From: CAVSWT01 sp963731745
Lineage (GTDB): Bacteria; Bacteroidota; Ignavibacteria; Ignavibacteriales; Ignavibacteriaceae
Assembly (NCBI GenBank): GCA_963731745.1
Contig: CAVSWT010000010.1
Coordinates: 501,147-565,146, forward strand
DNA length: 64,000 nt
Reading direction: 5' to 3'
Below are positions 1-9,185 of this stretch, one piece after another (within the stretch, counting starts at the first letter, position 1; every line of letters begins with the position of its first letter). A program made the translations under genes and the position numbers. The notes beneath the pieces were generated by a model. That model saw only the letters and a list, made by a program, of their open reading frames with translations. It did no database searches and had not been told where the DNA came from.

Positions 1-1057
1 AGCTTCTCGGTTTTGAAGCATAAATTTGAAAATGATGAGGACAATTCATCGGCTTTAAAAGATATTCTTCTTCACTGTCAGCAAATTTTAACGGTGGAAA
101 TTGACTATCACTGTAATATGGATAATGGCCGCTTGTTTTGTATAAATTAATGTTTCCAATATGCGGGGTAATTACAGGCAAATAATTTCTTTTGGTCTGT
201 TCTTCTCGTAAAAATCTTTCAAGAGTTTCTCTTAATATGGTTCCTTTTGGAAGCCATATCGGTAAACCAGCTCCAACATTCGGTGTGAAAAAAAACAACT
301 CTAATTCTTTTCCAAGTTTCCTATGATCTCTTTTTTTGGCTTCTTCAAGAAGAGTTATATAATCATCAAGCATTTTTTTCTTTGGGAAAGAAATGCCGTA
401 AATTCTTTGAAGCTGTTTATTGTGTTCATCCCCGCGCCAATAGGAACCGGAAATATTTAGCAGCTTCACATATTTTATTTTTCCAGTTGATGGTAAATGA
501 GGGCCGCGGCAAAGATCAGTGAAATCACCTTCTTTATACAAACTAATATCTTCTTTACTATCAATTTCAGAAAGAATTTCTGTTTTATAATTGTCCCCTT
601 TTTTAGTGAAGAAGTCAACAGCATCTTTTTTAGGAAGATCAACTCTAATAAAAACATTATTTGTTTTAGATATTTCAAGCATTCTATCTTCAATTTTCTT
701 CAAATCTTCTTCAGTTAGATGACTGTTAATATCAATATCATAATAGAATCCATTTTCAATTGCAGGGCCTACACCAAATTTTGCTTCCGGATAAATATCT
801 TGAATAGCATGTGCCATAAGATGCGAAGTTGAATGCCAGTAAACTTCTTTTCCTTTTGGATCATCAAACATTAAAAATTTAACAACCGAATTTTTATCGA
901 TCTGTGAATTCAAATCTTTAACAAATCCATTTACTTCAGCAGCAAGTGCTTCTTGAGCGAGTCTGGAAGAAATTGATTCAGCAATTTGATAAGCAGTTAC
1001 ACCTTTATCAAATTCTTTTGAATTACCATCAGGGAATGTTATTACGATTTTATCCAT
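1..1057 (-). CDS. thrS: threonine--tRNA ligase, N-terminal part (3' end outside window)
   Basis: Charges tRNA-Thr in the cytoplasm. The minus strand is open from an ATG at 1055-1057 (MDKIVITFPDG) to the window edge, about 352 codons. An N-terminal TGS domain (about residues 1-63) is followed by the second additional (editing) domain, with the signature DLCRGPHLPSTG, SGSYWRGD and YGISFP. The start of the class II catalytic core follows, including the MNCPHH motif whose Cys binds the catalytic zinc. About 290 residues are missing compared with a normal ThrRS of roughly 640 residues; they lie beyond base 1. It is followed at its 5' side by two tRNA genes on the same strand. A housekeeping gene with nothing odd in the visible part. 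Confidence 0.96.
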   Translation of the reverse strand, partial: MDKIVITFPDGNSKEFDKGVTAYQIAESISSRLAQEALAAEVNGFVKDLNSQIDKNSVVKFLMFDDPKGKEVYWHSTSHLMAHAIQDIYPEAKFGVGPAIENGFYYDIDINSHLTEEDLKKIEDRMLEISKTNNVFIRVDLPKKDAVDFFTKKGDNYKTEILSEIDSKEDISLYKEGDFTDLCRGPHLPSTGKIKYVKLLNISGSYWRGDEHNKQLQRIYGISFPKKKMLDDYITLLEEAKKRDHRKLGKELELFFFTPNVGAGLPIWLPKGTILRETLERFLREEQTKRNYLPVITPHIGNINLYKTSGHYPYYSDSQFPPLKFADSEEEYLLKPMNCPHHFQIYASKPRS

Positions 1058-1128
1058 TAAATATTATATTTATTAAAATCTAAATTGATAATTATTATTT
1101 CTCAATTATTCATTTTTAATTAAGATCG

Positions 1129-1202
1129 TGGGTTCTATAGGATTCGAACCTATGACCTTCTGCACGTCAAGCAGACGCTCTAACCAACTGAGCTAAGAAC
1201 CC
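1129..1202 (-). tRNA. tRNA-Val (anticodon GAC)
   Basis: The minus strand folds as a complete cloverleaf: 7-bp acceptor GGGTTCT/AGAACCC, D-arm with AGCTCAGTTGGTTAGAGC, anticodon stem TCTGC/GCAGA with loop TTGACGT (anticodon GAC), and T-arm with GGTTCGAATCC. The discriminator base is A at 1129. No CCA is encoded. Confidence 0.93.
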
Positions 1203-1230
1203 TTATAATATGAAAAATTATAAATTGCAT

Positions 1231-1274
1231 TAATAAAAAATGAACAATTAAACTAATTGTTAATTGTTCATTTT
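1231..1274 (-). terminator. AT-rich hairpin, likely terminator after tRNA-Leu
   Basis: A perfect 15-bp inverted repeat (1237-1251 with 1260-1274) has an 8-base loop. Read on the minus strand it is followed directly by a T-rich run, as in an intrinsic terminator. It lies between the two tRNA genes, just downstream of tRNA-Leu. A smaller 7-bp hairpin (1288-1305) sits between it and the tRNA. The stem contains few GC pairs, so its strength is uncertain. Confidence 0.5.
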
Positions 1275-1309
1275 GAAATTGTTAATTGCAAAACTCATGT
1301 TTTGCTTAG

Positions 1310-1395
1310 TACCGAGGGCCGGACTCGAACCGGCACGGGAATAAATTCCCACAGGATTTTAAGTCCTGTGCGTCTACCAATTCCGCCACCCCGGC
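1310..1395 (-). tRNA. tRNA-Leu (anticodon UAA)
   Basis: The minus strand gives a class II tRNA with a long variable arm. The acceptor begins GCCGGGG and pairs with CCTCGGT through two G-U pairs. The D-arm contains GCGGAATTGGTAGACGC, the anticodon stem-loop is CAGGA/CTTAAAA/TCCTG (anticodon TAA), the variable arm is GGGAATTTATTCCC, and the T-arm carries GGTTCGAGTCC. The discriminator is A at 1310. Confidence 0.93.
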
Positions 1396-1735
1396 AAAAT
1401 TGCTTTCAATTTGAGCGTGTAAATATATAGAAAGCATGATTTTTTTGCAAGAACTCTTAAAGGAATTTTTTAGATAATAGATTTAAATTGAAATGATATA
1501 TATCTATACAGATTTAAATATGAGTAAAAAAAATTCTCGCATACAAGAAGATTAAAAAAATTATGTTCTCAATATTGATTATATTTGCTAAATACGAAAT
1601 AATTATTCATTAAAAATTTCACTTAAACTAAAGGTTGAAATTTTCATAAAATGGCATTTACTTTGTCAAAATAAATTTGATTAAAATCTTAAAAAAAATA
1701 ATAATTAAGAAATTACTTTACGAAGGGAGTAATTG
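1396..1735. other. intergenic region, promoter side of the propionate operon
   Basis: 340 bases of very AT-rich sequence separate the divergent tRNA genes and the pckG operon. No ORF or stable hairpin was found. The only site seen is TAAATTTG at 1672-1679, which matches the Bacteroidota -7 consensus TAnnTTTG, but no convincing -33 TTG lies at the usual spacing. A good ribosome binding site (AAGGGAG, 1723-1729) precedes pckG. Confidence 0.4.
1672..1679 (+). promoter_or_regulatory. possible Bacteroidota-type -7 element for the pckG operon
   Basis: TAAATTTG matches TAnnTTTG, the -7 element used by the primary sigma factor of Bacteroidota. It lies 57 bases upstream of the pckG start. The -33 partner is not clear, so this is a weak call. 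Confidence 0.22.
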
Positions 1736-3571
1736 ATGGGTCATCCTGTATATGTGAAAAATAAAAAGCTAATTGAATGGGTGGAGAAAAATATAAAATT
1801 GTGTAAACCTGATTCAGTACACTGGTGTGATGGTTCTGATGAAGAATATAATAATCTATGCAATAAACTAGTTGAAGCCGGAACGTTTAAAAAACTCAAT
1901 GAAAAGAAAAGGCCAAATAGCTACATCGCATTTTCTGATCCGAGTGATGTTGCTAGAGTTGAAGATAGAACTTTTATTTGCAGTTTAAGAAAGACAGATG
2001 CCGGGCCAACAAATAACTGGATGGCTCCTGTTGAAATGAAAAAAATTCTTGATGGTTTATTTGACGGCTGCATGCAGGGAAGAACCATGTATGTTATTCC
2101 TTTTAGTATGGGTCCGCTTGGTTCACCTATTGCTCAGATTGGCGTTGAAATTACAGATTCCCCTTATGTGGTTGTAAACATGAAGATAATGACTCGAATG
2201 GGAAAAAAGGTTTTAGATGTTCTAGGTGATAACAATTTCATTCCTTGTCTCCATTCAATCGGGGCACCTTTACAACCTGGTGAAAAAGATGTTCCTTGGC
2301 CATGTAATAAGGATAATAAATATATAGTTCACTTTCCCGAAGAAAGATCGATTGTTTCTTATGGAAGCGGTTATGGCGGAAATGCACTTCTCGGTAAAAA
2401 ATGTTTAGCATTAAGAATTGCTTCTAATATGGCAAGAGACGAAGGTTGGCTCGCAGAACATATGTTAATACTTGGAGTTGAATCTCCTGAAAAAGAAAAA
2501 ACTTATGTAGCCGCTGCCTTTCCAAGTGCGTGTGGAAAAACTAATTTCGCGATGCTAATCCCACCAAAAGCATTTGAAGGATGGAAAGTAACAACTGTTG
2601 GTGATGATATTGCCTGGATTAAAATAGGCAAAGAAGGAAAACTTCATGCTATAAATCCTGAAGCCGGTTATTTTGGTGTGGCACCGGGAACCTCAGAAAA
2701 ATCAAACCCAAATGCTATGGCATCAATTAGAGCGAATTCAATTTTTACGAATGTCGCAATGACTTTAGACGGTGACGTTTGGTGGGAAGGAATGACAGAT
2801 GAAATACCTGAAAAATTAATCGATTGGCATGGAAACGAATGGACTCCGAGTAAAGGGACAAAAGCTGCACATCCAAATGCTAGGTTTACAGCGCCGGCTT
2901 ATCAGTGTCCTTGTATCGATCCGGAATGGGAAAATCCTGATGGAGTTCAGGTTAGTGCTTTAATTTTTGGCGGAAGAAGAAGTGATACAGTTCCTTTGGT
3001 TTATCAATCAGCAAACTGGAACTTTGGAGTTTACATGGCTGCCACAATGGGCTCTGAAACTACTGCCGCTGCTGCAGGCGAAGTAGGAAAAGTTAGAAGA
3101 GATCCAATGGCAATGCTGCCATTCTGTGGTTATCATATGGCTGATTATTTTAATCATTGGTTAAACTTTGGAAGAAAGTTAGCCGATCCGCCGAGGATAT
3201 TTGGAGTAAATTGGTTTCGAAAAGATGAAGAAGGAAATTTTATTTGGCCTGGCTTTGGCGAAAATATGCGAGTTCTAAAATGGATTATCGATAGAGTTCA
3301 TGGTAGAAGTTACGCAATCGAAAGTCCGCTTGGTTGGATGCCGGCTTATAAAGCACTAGACTGGGATGGGCTTGAAGAAATAACGCCAGCCGTTTTTCAT
3401 AAATTAATGGCTGTCGACAGAGAAAAATGGAAACAAGAAATTTTATCACATGAAGAATTATTTTCAAGATTATATGATAAACTTCCAAAAGAATTTATTT
3501 TTATGAGAGAATTGATTTTATCAAGTTTGTGGCGGTCTCCTAAAAGTTGGGGCTTAGCTTCCGAAAGATAA
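1736..3571 (+). CDS. pckG: phosphoenolpyruvate carboxykinase (GTP)
   Basis: Interconverts oxaloacetate and PEP with GTP/GDP. It links glycolytic carbon to the C4 dicarboxylates that feed the propionate genes downstream. The 611-residue length is normal for the GTP family. Visible signatures are the kinase P-loop PSACGKTNFAML near residue 262, GDDIAW, PEAGYFGVAPGT, the conserved FGGRRSDTVPLV, and the C-terminal PRIFGVNWFRKD with PGFGENMRVLKWI. The open frame extends back to a TTG at 1733, but AAGGGAG at 1723-1729 is correctly spaced for the ATG at 1736, so that start is chosen. First gene of the operon; the next gene starts 48 bases after its stop. Confidence 0.96.
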   Translation: MGHPVYVKNKKLIEWVEKNIKLCKPDSVHWCDGSDEEYNNLCNKLVEAGTFKKLNEKKRPNSYIAFSDPSDVARVEDRTFICSLRKTDAGPTNNWMAPVEMKKILDGLFDGCMQGRTMYVIPFSMGPLGSPIAQIGVEITDSPYVVVNMKIMTRMGKKVLDVLGDNNFIPCLHSIGAPLQPGEKDVPWPCNKDNKYIVHFPEERSIVSYGSGYGGNALLGKKCLALRIASNMARDEGWLAEHMLILGVESPEKEKTYVAAAFPSACGKTNFAMLIPPKAFEGWKVTTVGDDIAWIKIGKEGKLHAINPEAGYFGVAPGTSEKSNPNAMASIRANSIFTNVAMTLDGDVWWEGMTDEIPEKLIDWHGNEWTPSKGTKAAHPNARFTAPAYQCPCIDPEWENPDGVQVSALIFGGRRSDTVPLVYQSANWNFGVYMAATMGSETTAAAAGEVGKVRRDPMAMLPFCGYHMADYFNHWLNFGRKLADPPRIFGVNWFRKDEEGNFIWPGFGENMRVLKWIIDRVHGRSYAIESPLGWMPAYKALDWDGLEEITPAVFHKLMAVDREKWKQEILSHEELFSRLYDKLPKEFIFMRELILSSLWRSPKSWGLASER

Positions 3572-3619
3572 AAAGTAAATAGCAAAACTATTTTTGTTTT
3601 ATCTATTTGAAAGAATAAT

Positions 3620-4944
3620 ATGAAATGGATAGATCAGTATAAAGCTAAATTGCGGCACGCCGATGAAGCTGTTAAAGCAATTAAATCAGGCGATAGAGTT
3701 TACATTCATCCTGGCTGTGCAACTCCAATTGATCTTGTAAATGCCATGTGTGAACGTTATTTAGAATTAACGGATGTCGAAGTCGTTCATATATTAACTT
3801 TTGGTGACACTCCATATACTAATCCGGAAATGGAAGGACATTTTAGACATAACGCTTTATTTATTGGCAAAAATGTTCGTCCTGCTGTAAATGCCGGCCG
3901 TGCTGACTTCACGCCTATTTTTTTATTTGAAGTCCCCGGATTATTTAAAAAAATATATTGCCTTTAGATGTTGCTCTTATAAATGTATCCCCACCTGACA
4001 AATACGGATTTTGCAGCTTCGGCGTAGGAATTGAATGTACCAAAGCTGCTTCAGAGACTGCCAAATTAGTTATAGCGCAAATCAATCCTAGCCAGCCTCG
4101 AACGCTGGGAGATTCATTTATTCATATAGACAAAATTGATATTTGCGTCGAACAAAATACTCCATTAAAAGAATTGAAAGAAAGCTACAGAGCGGTTCCA
4201 ACCCAGGATGACGTTATACTTAAACAAATGGCAAAAAATATTGCAGGATTAATTGAAGATGGTTCAACACTTCAAACTGGAATTGGCGCTGCCGCTGACG
4301 CTGTATTAGAATATTTAGTTGATAGAGAACATCTTGGTGTTCATACGGAATTATTTTCCGATGGGGTAATAAAATTAGTTGAAGAAGGTGTTATTACAAA
4401 CGAAAGAAAATCTCTTCATCCAGGAAAAATAATTGCATCATTCGTGCTAGGTTCAAAAAAACTTTTTGATTTTATTGATAATGATCCCTTAATGGAATTT
4501 CACCCGTCTGATTATACTAATGATCCGTTTATTGTAGCGCAAAATGATAAAATGGTAGCAATAAATTCAGCTATTCAAGTCGATTTAACCGGACAAGTTT
4601 GTGCAGACTCTATTGGCTCAAGGTTGTACAGCGGATTCGGTGGACAATTAGATTTTATACGCGGCGCTTCAAGAAGTAAAGGAGGAAAGCCAATCATCGC
4701 TCTGCCTTCTACAGCAAAAAATGGAGAAGTTTCAAGAATAGCTCCACACTTAACTTTAGGCGCTGGAGTAACTACTTCTAGAGGTGATGTTCATTATGTT
4801 GTAACTGAATATGGCGTCGCAGATTTATACGGTAAGTCGATTAGGCAAAGAGCCAAAGCGTTAATTGATGTTGCACATCCGAATTTTAGGGAAGAGTTAG
4901 ATAAGTTTTTAACAGAAAAATATTTTTACCGTGCTTTAGCATAA
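3620..4944 (+). CDS. acetyl-CoA hydrolase/CoA-transferase family protein, frameshifted
   Basis: A class I CoA-transferase of the acetyl-CoA hydrolase/4-hydroxybutyrate CoA-transferase type. In this operon the expected role is succinate + propionyl-CoA to succinyl-CoA + propionate. The gene is split. The frame from 3620 gives the N-terminal part (GDRVYIHPGCATP, RADFTPIFL) and stops at 3965-3967. The rest continues in another frame from about 3958 (LPLDVALINVSPPDKYGFCSFG to the C-terminal GGQLDFIRGAS region). Restoring one A in the A7 run at 3947-3953 gives LFKKNILPLDVAL, the usual family sequence, and a 441-residue protein. This is either a sequencing or assembly indel or a recent mutation. 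Everything else in the gene looks intact. The substrate pair is inferred from the neighbours. Confidence 0.85.
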
Positions 4945-4966
4945 AGCTTTAGGAGTTAAATAATTT

Positions 4967-6652
4967 ATGAGACAAGCTAAAGAGATTGAAGAAGAAAACA
5001 TTAAAAGTAATTATAACGAATGGAAAGAAAATATTTATAATAAATTTCTTTCAAAAGCTCCGGAACGTCAAAAAGATTTTTCAACCATTTCCTTCACCCA
5101 AGTTGATCCACTTTATACACCAATTGATACTGAGCAGGAAAGTTATAACAAACACATTGGTTTCCCGGGCGAATATCCTTATACAAGGGGAATCCAGCCA
5201 ACAATGTATAGAGGGAAATTTTGGACTATGCGTCAATATGCCGGATTCGGTACTGCAAAAGAATCCAATGAACGCTATAGATATTTATTAGAACAGGGTC
5301 AATCAGGTTTATCAGTAGCATTTGACCTCCCTACTCAGATTGGTTATGACAGCGATGATCCGATGGCTTATGGTGAAGTTGGTAAAGTTGGTGTTGCTAT
5401 CGATACTTTGGCTGATATGGAGATTTTATTTAATAAAATTCCTTTAGATAAAGTTTCCACTTCAATGACTATAAATGCACCAGCTTCAGTTTTACTTGCA
5501 CTCTACATTGCAGTTGCAGAAAAACAAGGTGTATCAAAAGATAAAATAAGCGGAACCATTCAGAATGATATATTGAAAGAGTACATTGCCCGCGGAACAT
5601 ACATTTATCCTCCGAAGCCGTCAATGAGATTGATAACAAATATATTTGAGTACTGTGCAAACGAAGTTCCAAAATGGAATACAATTTCAATTTCAGGCTA
5701 TCATATTCGCGAGGCTGGTTCAACTGCCGCACAGGAAGTTGGATTTACCCTGGCTGATGGCATCGCGTATGTTGAAGCCGCTATTAAAGCCGGATTAAAT
5801 GTTGATGAATTCGCAAAACGACTTTCATTTTTCTTTAATGCTCATAACGATTTGTTCGAGGAAGTTGCAAAATACAGAGCCGCAAGAAGATTGTGGGCAA
5901 AAATTATGAAAGAAAGATTTGACGCTAAAGATCCAAAATCAATGATGCTTCGGTTTCATTCTCAAACTGCCGGCTCAACTTTAACTGCACAGCAAGTTGA
6001 TAACAATATTGTACGTGTTACTATCCAAGCTTTAGCAGCTGTGTTAGGGGGAACTCAAAGTCTTCACACTAATTCAAAAGATGAAGCATTGGCTTTACCA
6101 ACCGAGGATGCTGTAAGAGTTGCATTAAGGACACAGCAGATAATCGCACATGAAAGCGGAGTTACAAACACAATCGATCCGCTGGCTGGTTCATATTTTA
6201 TTGAATCAATGACAGATCAAATTGAAAAAGAAGCTGAGGAGTATATTAGCAAAATTGATTCTCTAGGTGGAATGATAGAAGCGATCGAAATAGGATATGT
6301 TCAATCCAAAATTCAGGAAGCTGCTTATAAATTTGAGAAAGAGTTGGAAGCTAATAAAAGAATTGTGGTTGGTGTAAATAAATTTCATATTGATGAAAAT
6401 GAGCATAAAAATTTATTAAGAATTAATATGAACGTTCAGGAAGAACAAATTAAATTCTTAAATAAAGTAAAAGCAGAAAGAAATAACGAGCTGGTTGAAG
6501 AAAAATTATCCGCTTTAAATAATGCTGCTATGAGCAACGCTAATTTGATGCCATTTATTTTAGATGCTGTAAAAGCTTATGCAAGTGTTGGCGAAATTTG
6601 TAATACAATGAGAGTTGTATTCGGTGAATACAAAGAACACGTTGTAATTTAA
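4967..6652 (+). CDS. mcmA1: methylmalonyl-CoA mutase, large (substrate-binding) subunit
   Basis: Isomerises succinyl-CoA and (R)-methylmalonyl-CoA by a radical mechanism using adenosylcobalamin. The 561 residues make up the TIM-barrel catalytic chain only: YTRGIQPTMYRGKFWTMRQYAGFG near residue 70, SGLSVAFDLPTQIGYDSDDP, ISGYHIREAGSTAAQE, RFHSQTAGSTLTAQQ, and GGTQSLHTNSKDEAL. No cobalamin-binding domain (DxHxxG) is fused. It is therefore the split-type enzyme and needs a separate B12-binding chain, which is not in this window. The gap to the CoA-transferase is 22 bases and the epimerase follows after 36 bases. A GAGTTAA sequence precedes the ATG. Confidence 0.95.
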   Translation: MRQAKEIEEENIKSNYNEWKENIYNKFLSKAPERQKDFSTISFTQVDPLYTPIDTEQESYNKHIGFPGEYPYTRGIQPTMYRGKFWTMRQYAGFGTAKESNERYRYLLEQGQSGLSVAFDLPTQIGYDSDDPMAYGEVGKVGVAIDTLADMEILFNKIPLDKVSTSMTINAPASVLLALYIAVAEKQGVSKDKISGTIQNDILKEYIARGTYIYPPKPSMRLITNIFEYCANEVPKWNTISISGYHIREAGSTAAQEVGFTLADGIAYVEAAIKAGLNVDEFAKRLSFFFNAHNDLFEEVAKYRAARRLWAKIMKERFDAKDPKSMMLRFHSQTAGSTLTAQQVDNNIVRVTIQALAAVLGGTQSLHTNSKDEALALPTEDAVRVALRTQQIIAHESGVTNTIDPLAGSYFIESMTDQIEKEAEEYISKIDSLGGMIEAIEIGYVQSKIQEAAYKFEKELEANKRIVVGVNKFHIDENEHKNLLRINMNVQEEQIKFLNKVKAERNNELVEEKLSALNNAAMSNANLMPFILDAVKAYASVGEICNTMRVVFGEYKEHVVI

Positions 6653-6688
6653 TTTTTAATGTAAAATTAATAGTTAAGAAAAATCAAA

Positions 6689-7090
6689 ATGGAAATTACA
6701 CATATTGAACATATAGGAATAGCAGTAAAAAATCTTGAAGAATCAATTAAATACTATGAAGAAGTATTAGGTTTAAAATGTTACAACATTGAAGAAGTTA
6801 CTGATCAAAAAGTTAAAACAGCATTCTTTAAAGTTGGACAAACAAAAATTGAACTGCTTGAGTCTACTGCACCTGAAGGGCCGATTGGAAAATTTATAGA
6901 GAAAAAAGGTGAAGGCGTTCATCACATTGCTTTCGCCGTAAAGAAAATTCAGAATCAATTGAATGATGTTAAAGAAAAAGGCATTCAGTTGATTGATGAA
7001 AAACCACGTAAAGGGGCTGAGGGGTTGAACATTGCATTTTTGCATCCCAAATCTACTCACGGGGTTTTAACCGAACTTTGCGAAGGTTGA
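6689..7090 (+). CDS. mce: methylmalonyl-CoA epimerase
   Basis: Interconverts the (R)- and (S)-epimers of methylmalonyl-CoA, joining the mutase and the decarboxylase. The 133-residue protein has the two-module vicinal-oxygen-chelate fold. The N-terminal HIEHIGIAVKNLEESIKYYE carries the first metal-binding His. GEGVHHIAFAV carries the second, and a Glu in the C-terminal LTELCEG completes the site. Length and motifs are typical for the family. It sits between the mutase and the decarboxylase alpha gene on the same strand. Confidence 0.94.
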   Translation: MEITHIEHIGIAVKNLEESIKYYEEVLGLKCYNIEEVTDQKVKTAFFKVGQTKIELLESTAPEGPIGKFIEKKGEGVHHIAFAVKKIQNQLNDVKEKGIQLIDEKPRKGAEGLNIAFLHPKSTHGVLTELCEG

Positions 7091-7150
7091 TCTTTTTCAA
7101 TCTTTAGTTTCATTACAATTTTATAACTCAAATAATTTAGCGAGAATAAC

Positions 7151-8710
7151 ATGGCTATGTCTTCAAAAATTAAAGAGCTCATGGACCTTCGCAACCAGGC
7201 TAAGCTTGGCGGCGGTGAAAAACGAATTGACGCTCAACATAAAAAAGGAAAGTACACTGCACGAGAAAGAATAAATTTATTACTCGACGAAGGAAGCTTT
7301 GAAGAGTTTGATATGTTCGTATCTCACCGAAGTATTGATTTTGGCTTAGATAAACAAGCATATCTTTCTGATGGTGTAGTTACTGGTTACGGAACAATAG
7401 ACGGAAGATTGGTTTACATCTTTTCACAGGACTTCACGGTTTTTGGCGGATCACTTTCTGAAATGTATGCCCAAAAGATTTGTAAAGTTATGGATAAAGC
7501 AATGAAAGTTGGCGCACCTGTTATCGGAATTAATGACAGCGGCGGCGCAAGGATTCAAGAAGGCGTAAAAAGTCTAGGCGGATATGCAGATATATTTCAA
7601 AGAAATATTTTAGCTTCAGGTGTAATACCACAAATATCTGCAATCTTTGGTCCTTGTGCGGGCGGTGCAGTTTATTCCCCTGCTTTAACTGATTTTACTA
7701 TTATGGCAAAAGATACCAGCTACATGTTTGTAACGGGACCTAAAGTTGTTAAAACAGTTACCGGTGAAGAAGTAACTGAAGAGGAATTAGGTGGAGCATC
7801 AGTTCACTCAACCAAATCGGGTGTAGCACATTTTGTTGCCGAAAATGAAGAAGAAGGAATTTTGCTCATTAGAAAATTATTGAGTTATCTTCCACAAAAT
7901 AATCTAGAGGATCCGCCTGCCACTCAATGCGATGATCCAATTGATCGTTTAGAAGATTCATTAAATGAACTTATTCCTGAAAATCCAAACAAACCATATA
8001 ACGTAAAAGATATAATTGAACTTATTGCGGATAATGGAGAATTTTTAGAGGTTCAAAGAAATTACGCTCCAAATATCATAACAGGTTTTGCCAAGTTTAA
8101 CGGAATGCCGGTTGGAATTGTAGCTAATCAACCTAATTATTTAGCCGGAGTTTTAGATATAAGTGCATCCAGAAAAGCTGCAAGGTATGTAAGATTTTGT
8201 GATGCTTTTAATATTCCTATAGTAACTTTAGTCGATGTTCCTGGATTTTTGCCAGGCACCACACAAGAATATGGCGGAATTATAATTCATGGTGCAAAAC
8301 TTTTATTTGCTTATGGCGAAGCAACCGTTCCGAAAATTACAGTTATACTACGCAAAGCATACGGCGGTGCTTATGATGTAATGAGTTCTAAACATTTGCG
8401 AGGCGATATAAATTACGCATGGCCAGGTGCAGAAATAGCAGTGATGGGTCCAAAAGGTGCAATCGAAATATTACATAGCAGAGAAGTGCAGATGATTGAA
8501 GATGTAAATGAGAGAATTGAATTCTTGAAGCAAAAAGAAGATGAATACCGTCAGAAATTTGCTACTCCATATGTAGCTGCAAAATACGGTTATATAGATG
8601 ATGTTATCGAACCACGAAATACAAGATTTAGAATAATTAGAGCTTTGCAGATGCTTGCTACAAAAAAAGATATCAATCCTCCTAAAAAACATTCCAATAT
8701 ACCATTATAA
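7151..8710 (+). CDS. mmdA: methylmalonyl-CoA decarboxylase alpha subunit (carboxyltransferase)
   Basis: The 519-residue carboxyltransferase belongs to the family of the propionyl-CoA carboxylase beta chain and the decarboxylase alpha chain. It moves CO2 from methylmalonyl-CoA to biotin. Motifs seen are the N-terminal KGKYTARERINLLLDEGSFEE, GGSLSEMYAQKI, GVPV-type oxyanion loops GINDSGGARIQEGV and FGPCAGGAVYSPALTDF, and the second-half DVPGFLPGTTQEYGGIIIHGAKLLFAY with KAYGGAYDVMSSK. Sequence alone does not separate decarboxylase from carboxylase. The gamma, biotin-carrier and beta membrane genes directly downstream, and the absence of a biotin carboxylase gene, favour the sodium-pump decarboxylase. 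Confidence 0.93.
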   Translation: MAMSSKIKELMDLRNQAKLGGGEKRIDAQHKKGKYTARERINLLLDEGSFEEFDMFVSHRSIDFGLDKQAYLSDGVVTGYGTIDGRLVYIFSQDFTVFGGSLSEMYAQKICKVMDKAMKVGAPVIGINDSGGARIQEGVKSLGGYADIFQRNILASGVIPQISAIFGPCAGGAVYSPALTDFTIMAKDTSYMFVTGPKVVKTVTGEEVTEEELGGASVHSTKSGVAHFVAENEEEGILLIRKLLSYLPQNNLEDPPATQCDDPIDRLEDSLNELIPENPNKPYNVKDIIELIADNGEFLEVQRNYAPNIITGFAKFNGMPVGIVANQPNYLAGVLDISASRKAARYVRFCDAFNIPIVTLVDVPGFLPGTTQEYGGIIIHGAKLLFAYGEATVPKITVILRKAYGGAYDVMSSKHLRGDINYAWPGAEIAVMGPKGAIEILHSREVQMIEDVNERIEFLKQKEDEYRQKFATPYVAAKYGYIDDVIEPRNTRFRIIRALQMLATKKDINPPKKHSNIPL

Positions 8711-8722
8711 AAGGATGGCAAG

Positions 8723-9169
8723 ATGATGTTACAAAATATTGTTGGTGCGGATTCATTGAATGTTATACAGGATTCAATTGCTCAAGTAAAGAATTCTCAA
8801 GCTCTAAATCACATAACATTTGATCCATCCAGAATACTTGATGGCGATGGAATTCTAATTTCAGTTGCTGGATATGTAGTGGTTTTCATAGCCCTTCTAC
8901 TTCTTTATCTTATTTTCGCCAACCTCTCCAAAGTTCTGCAACTAAGATTAAGAAAAAGGTTAAAATCTGAAGGCCATAAAGAGGAATCTGAAGAGAAAGA
9001 ATTATCAGTTTCAGGTGAAATAAACGCCGCAATTTCTATGGCTATTTTTCTTCATTTTGAAGAAGCGCATGATATAGAAAATACTGTTCTAACTATAACG
9101 AAAGTTCAAAGGACTTATTCCCCATGGAGTTCAAAAATATACGGGTTAAGAGAATTTCCAAAGAAATAA
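8723..9169 (+). CDS. OadG-family gamma/delta subunit of the sodium-pump decarboxylase
   Basis: A small membrane subunit that holds the decarboxylase complex together at the inner membrane. The 148-residue protein has one strong transmembrane helix at about residues 50-73 (VAGYVVVFIALLLLYLIFANL), followed by a basic, charged cytoplasmic stretch and a C-terminal segment ending in WSSKIYGLREFPKK. The architecture matches the OadG/MmdD family although the primary sequence of the family is weakly conserved. AAGGA at 8711-8715 is well placed for the first of two adjacent ATGs. It starts 12 bases after mmdA and ends 16 bases before the biotin carrier gene. Confidence 0.8.
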   Translation: MMLQNIVGADSLNVIQDSIAQVKNSQALNHITFDPSRILDGDGILISVAGYVVVFIALLLLYLIFANLSKVLQLRLRKRLKSEGHKEESEEKELSVSGEINAAISMAIFLHFEEAHDIENTVLTITKVQRTYSPWSSKIYGLREFPKK

Positions 9170-9185
9170 AATCGGAATTGAAAAA

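Noticed and set aside
475..718. Two open frames, one on each strand, inside the thrS region
   Set aside because: Both are shadows: the third minus-strand frame encodes ThrRS without interruption through this region.
3958..4944. Separate 328-aa CoA-transferase gene starting with TTG at 3958
   Set aside because: It begins in the middle of the family sequence, has no ribosome binding site, and joins the upstream frame with one added base.
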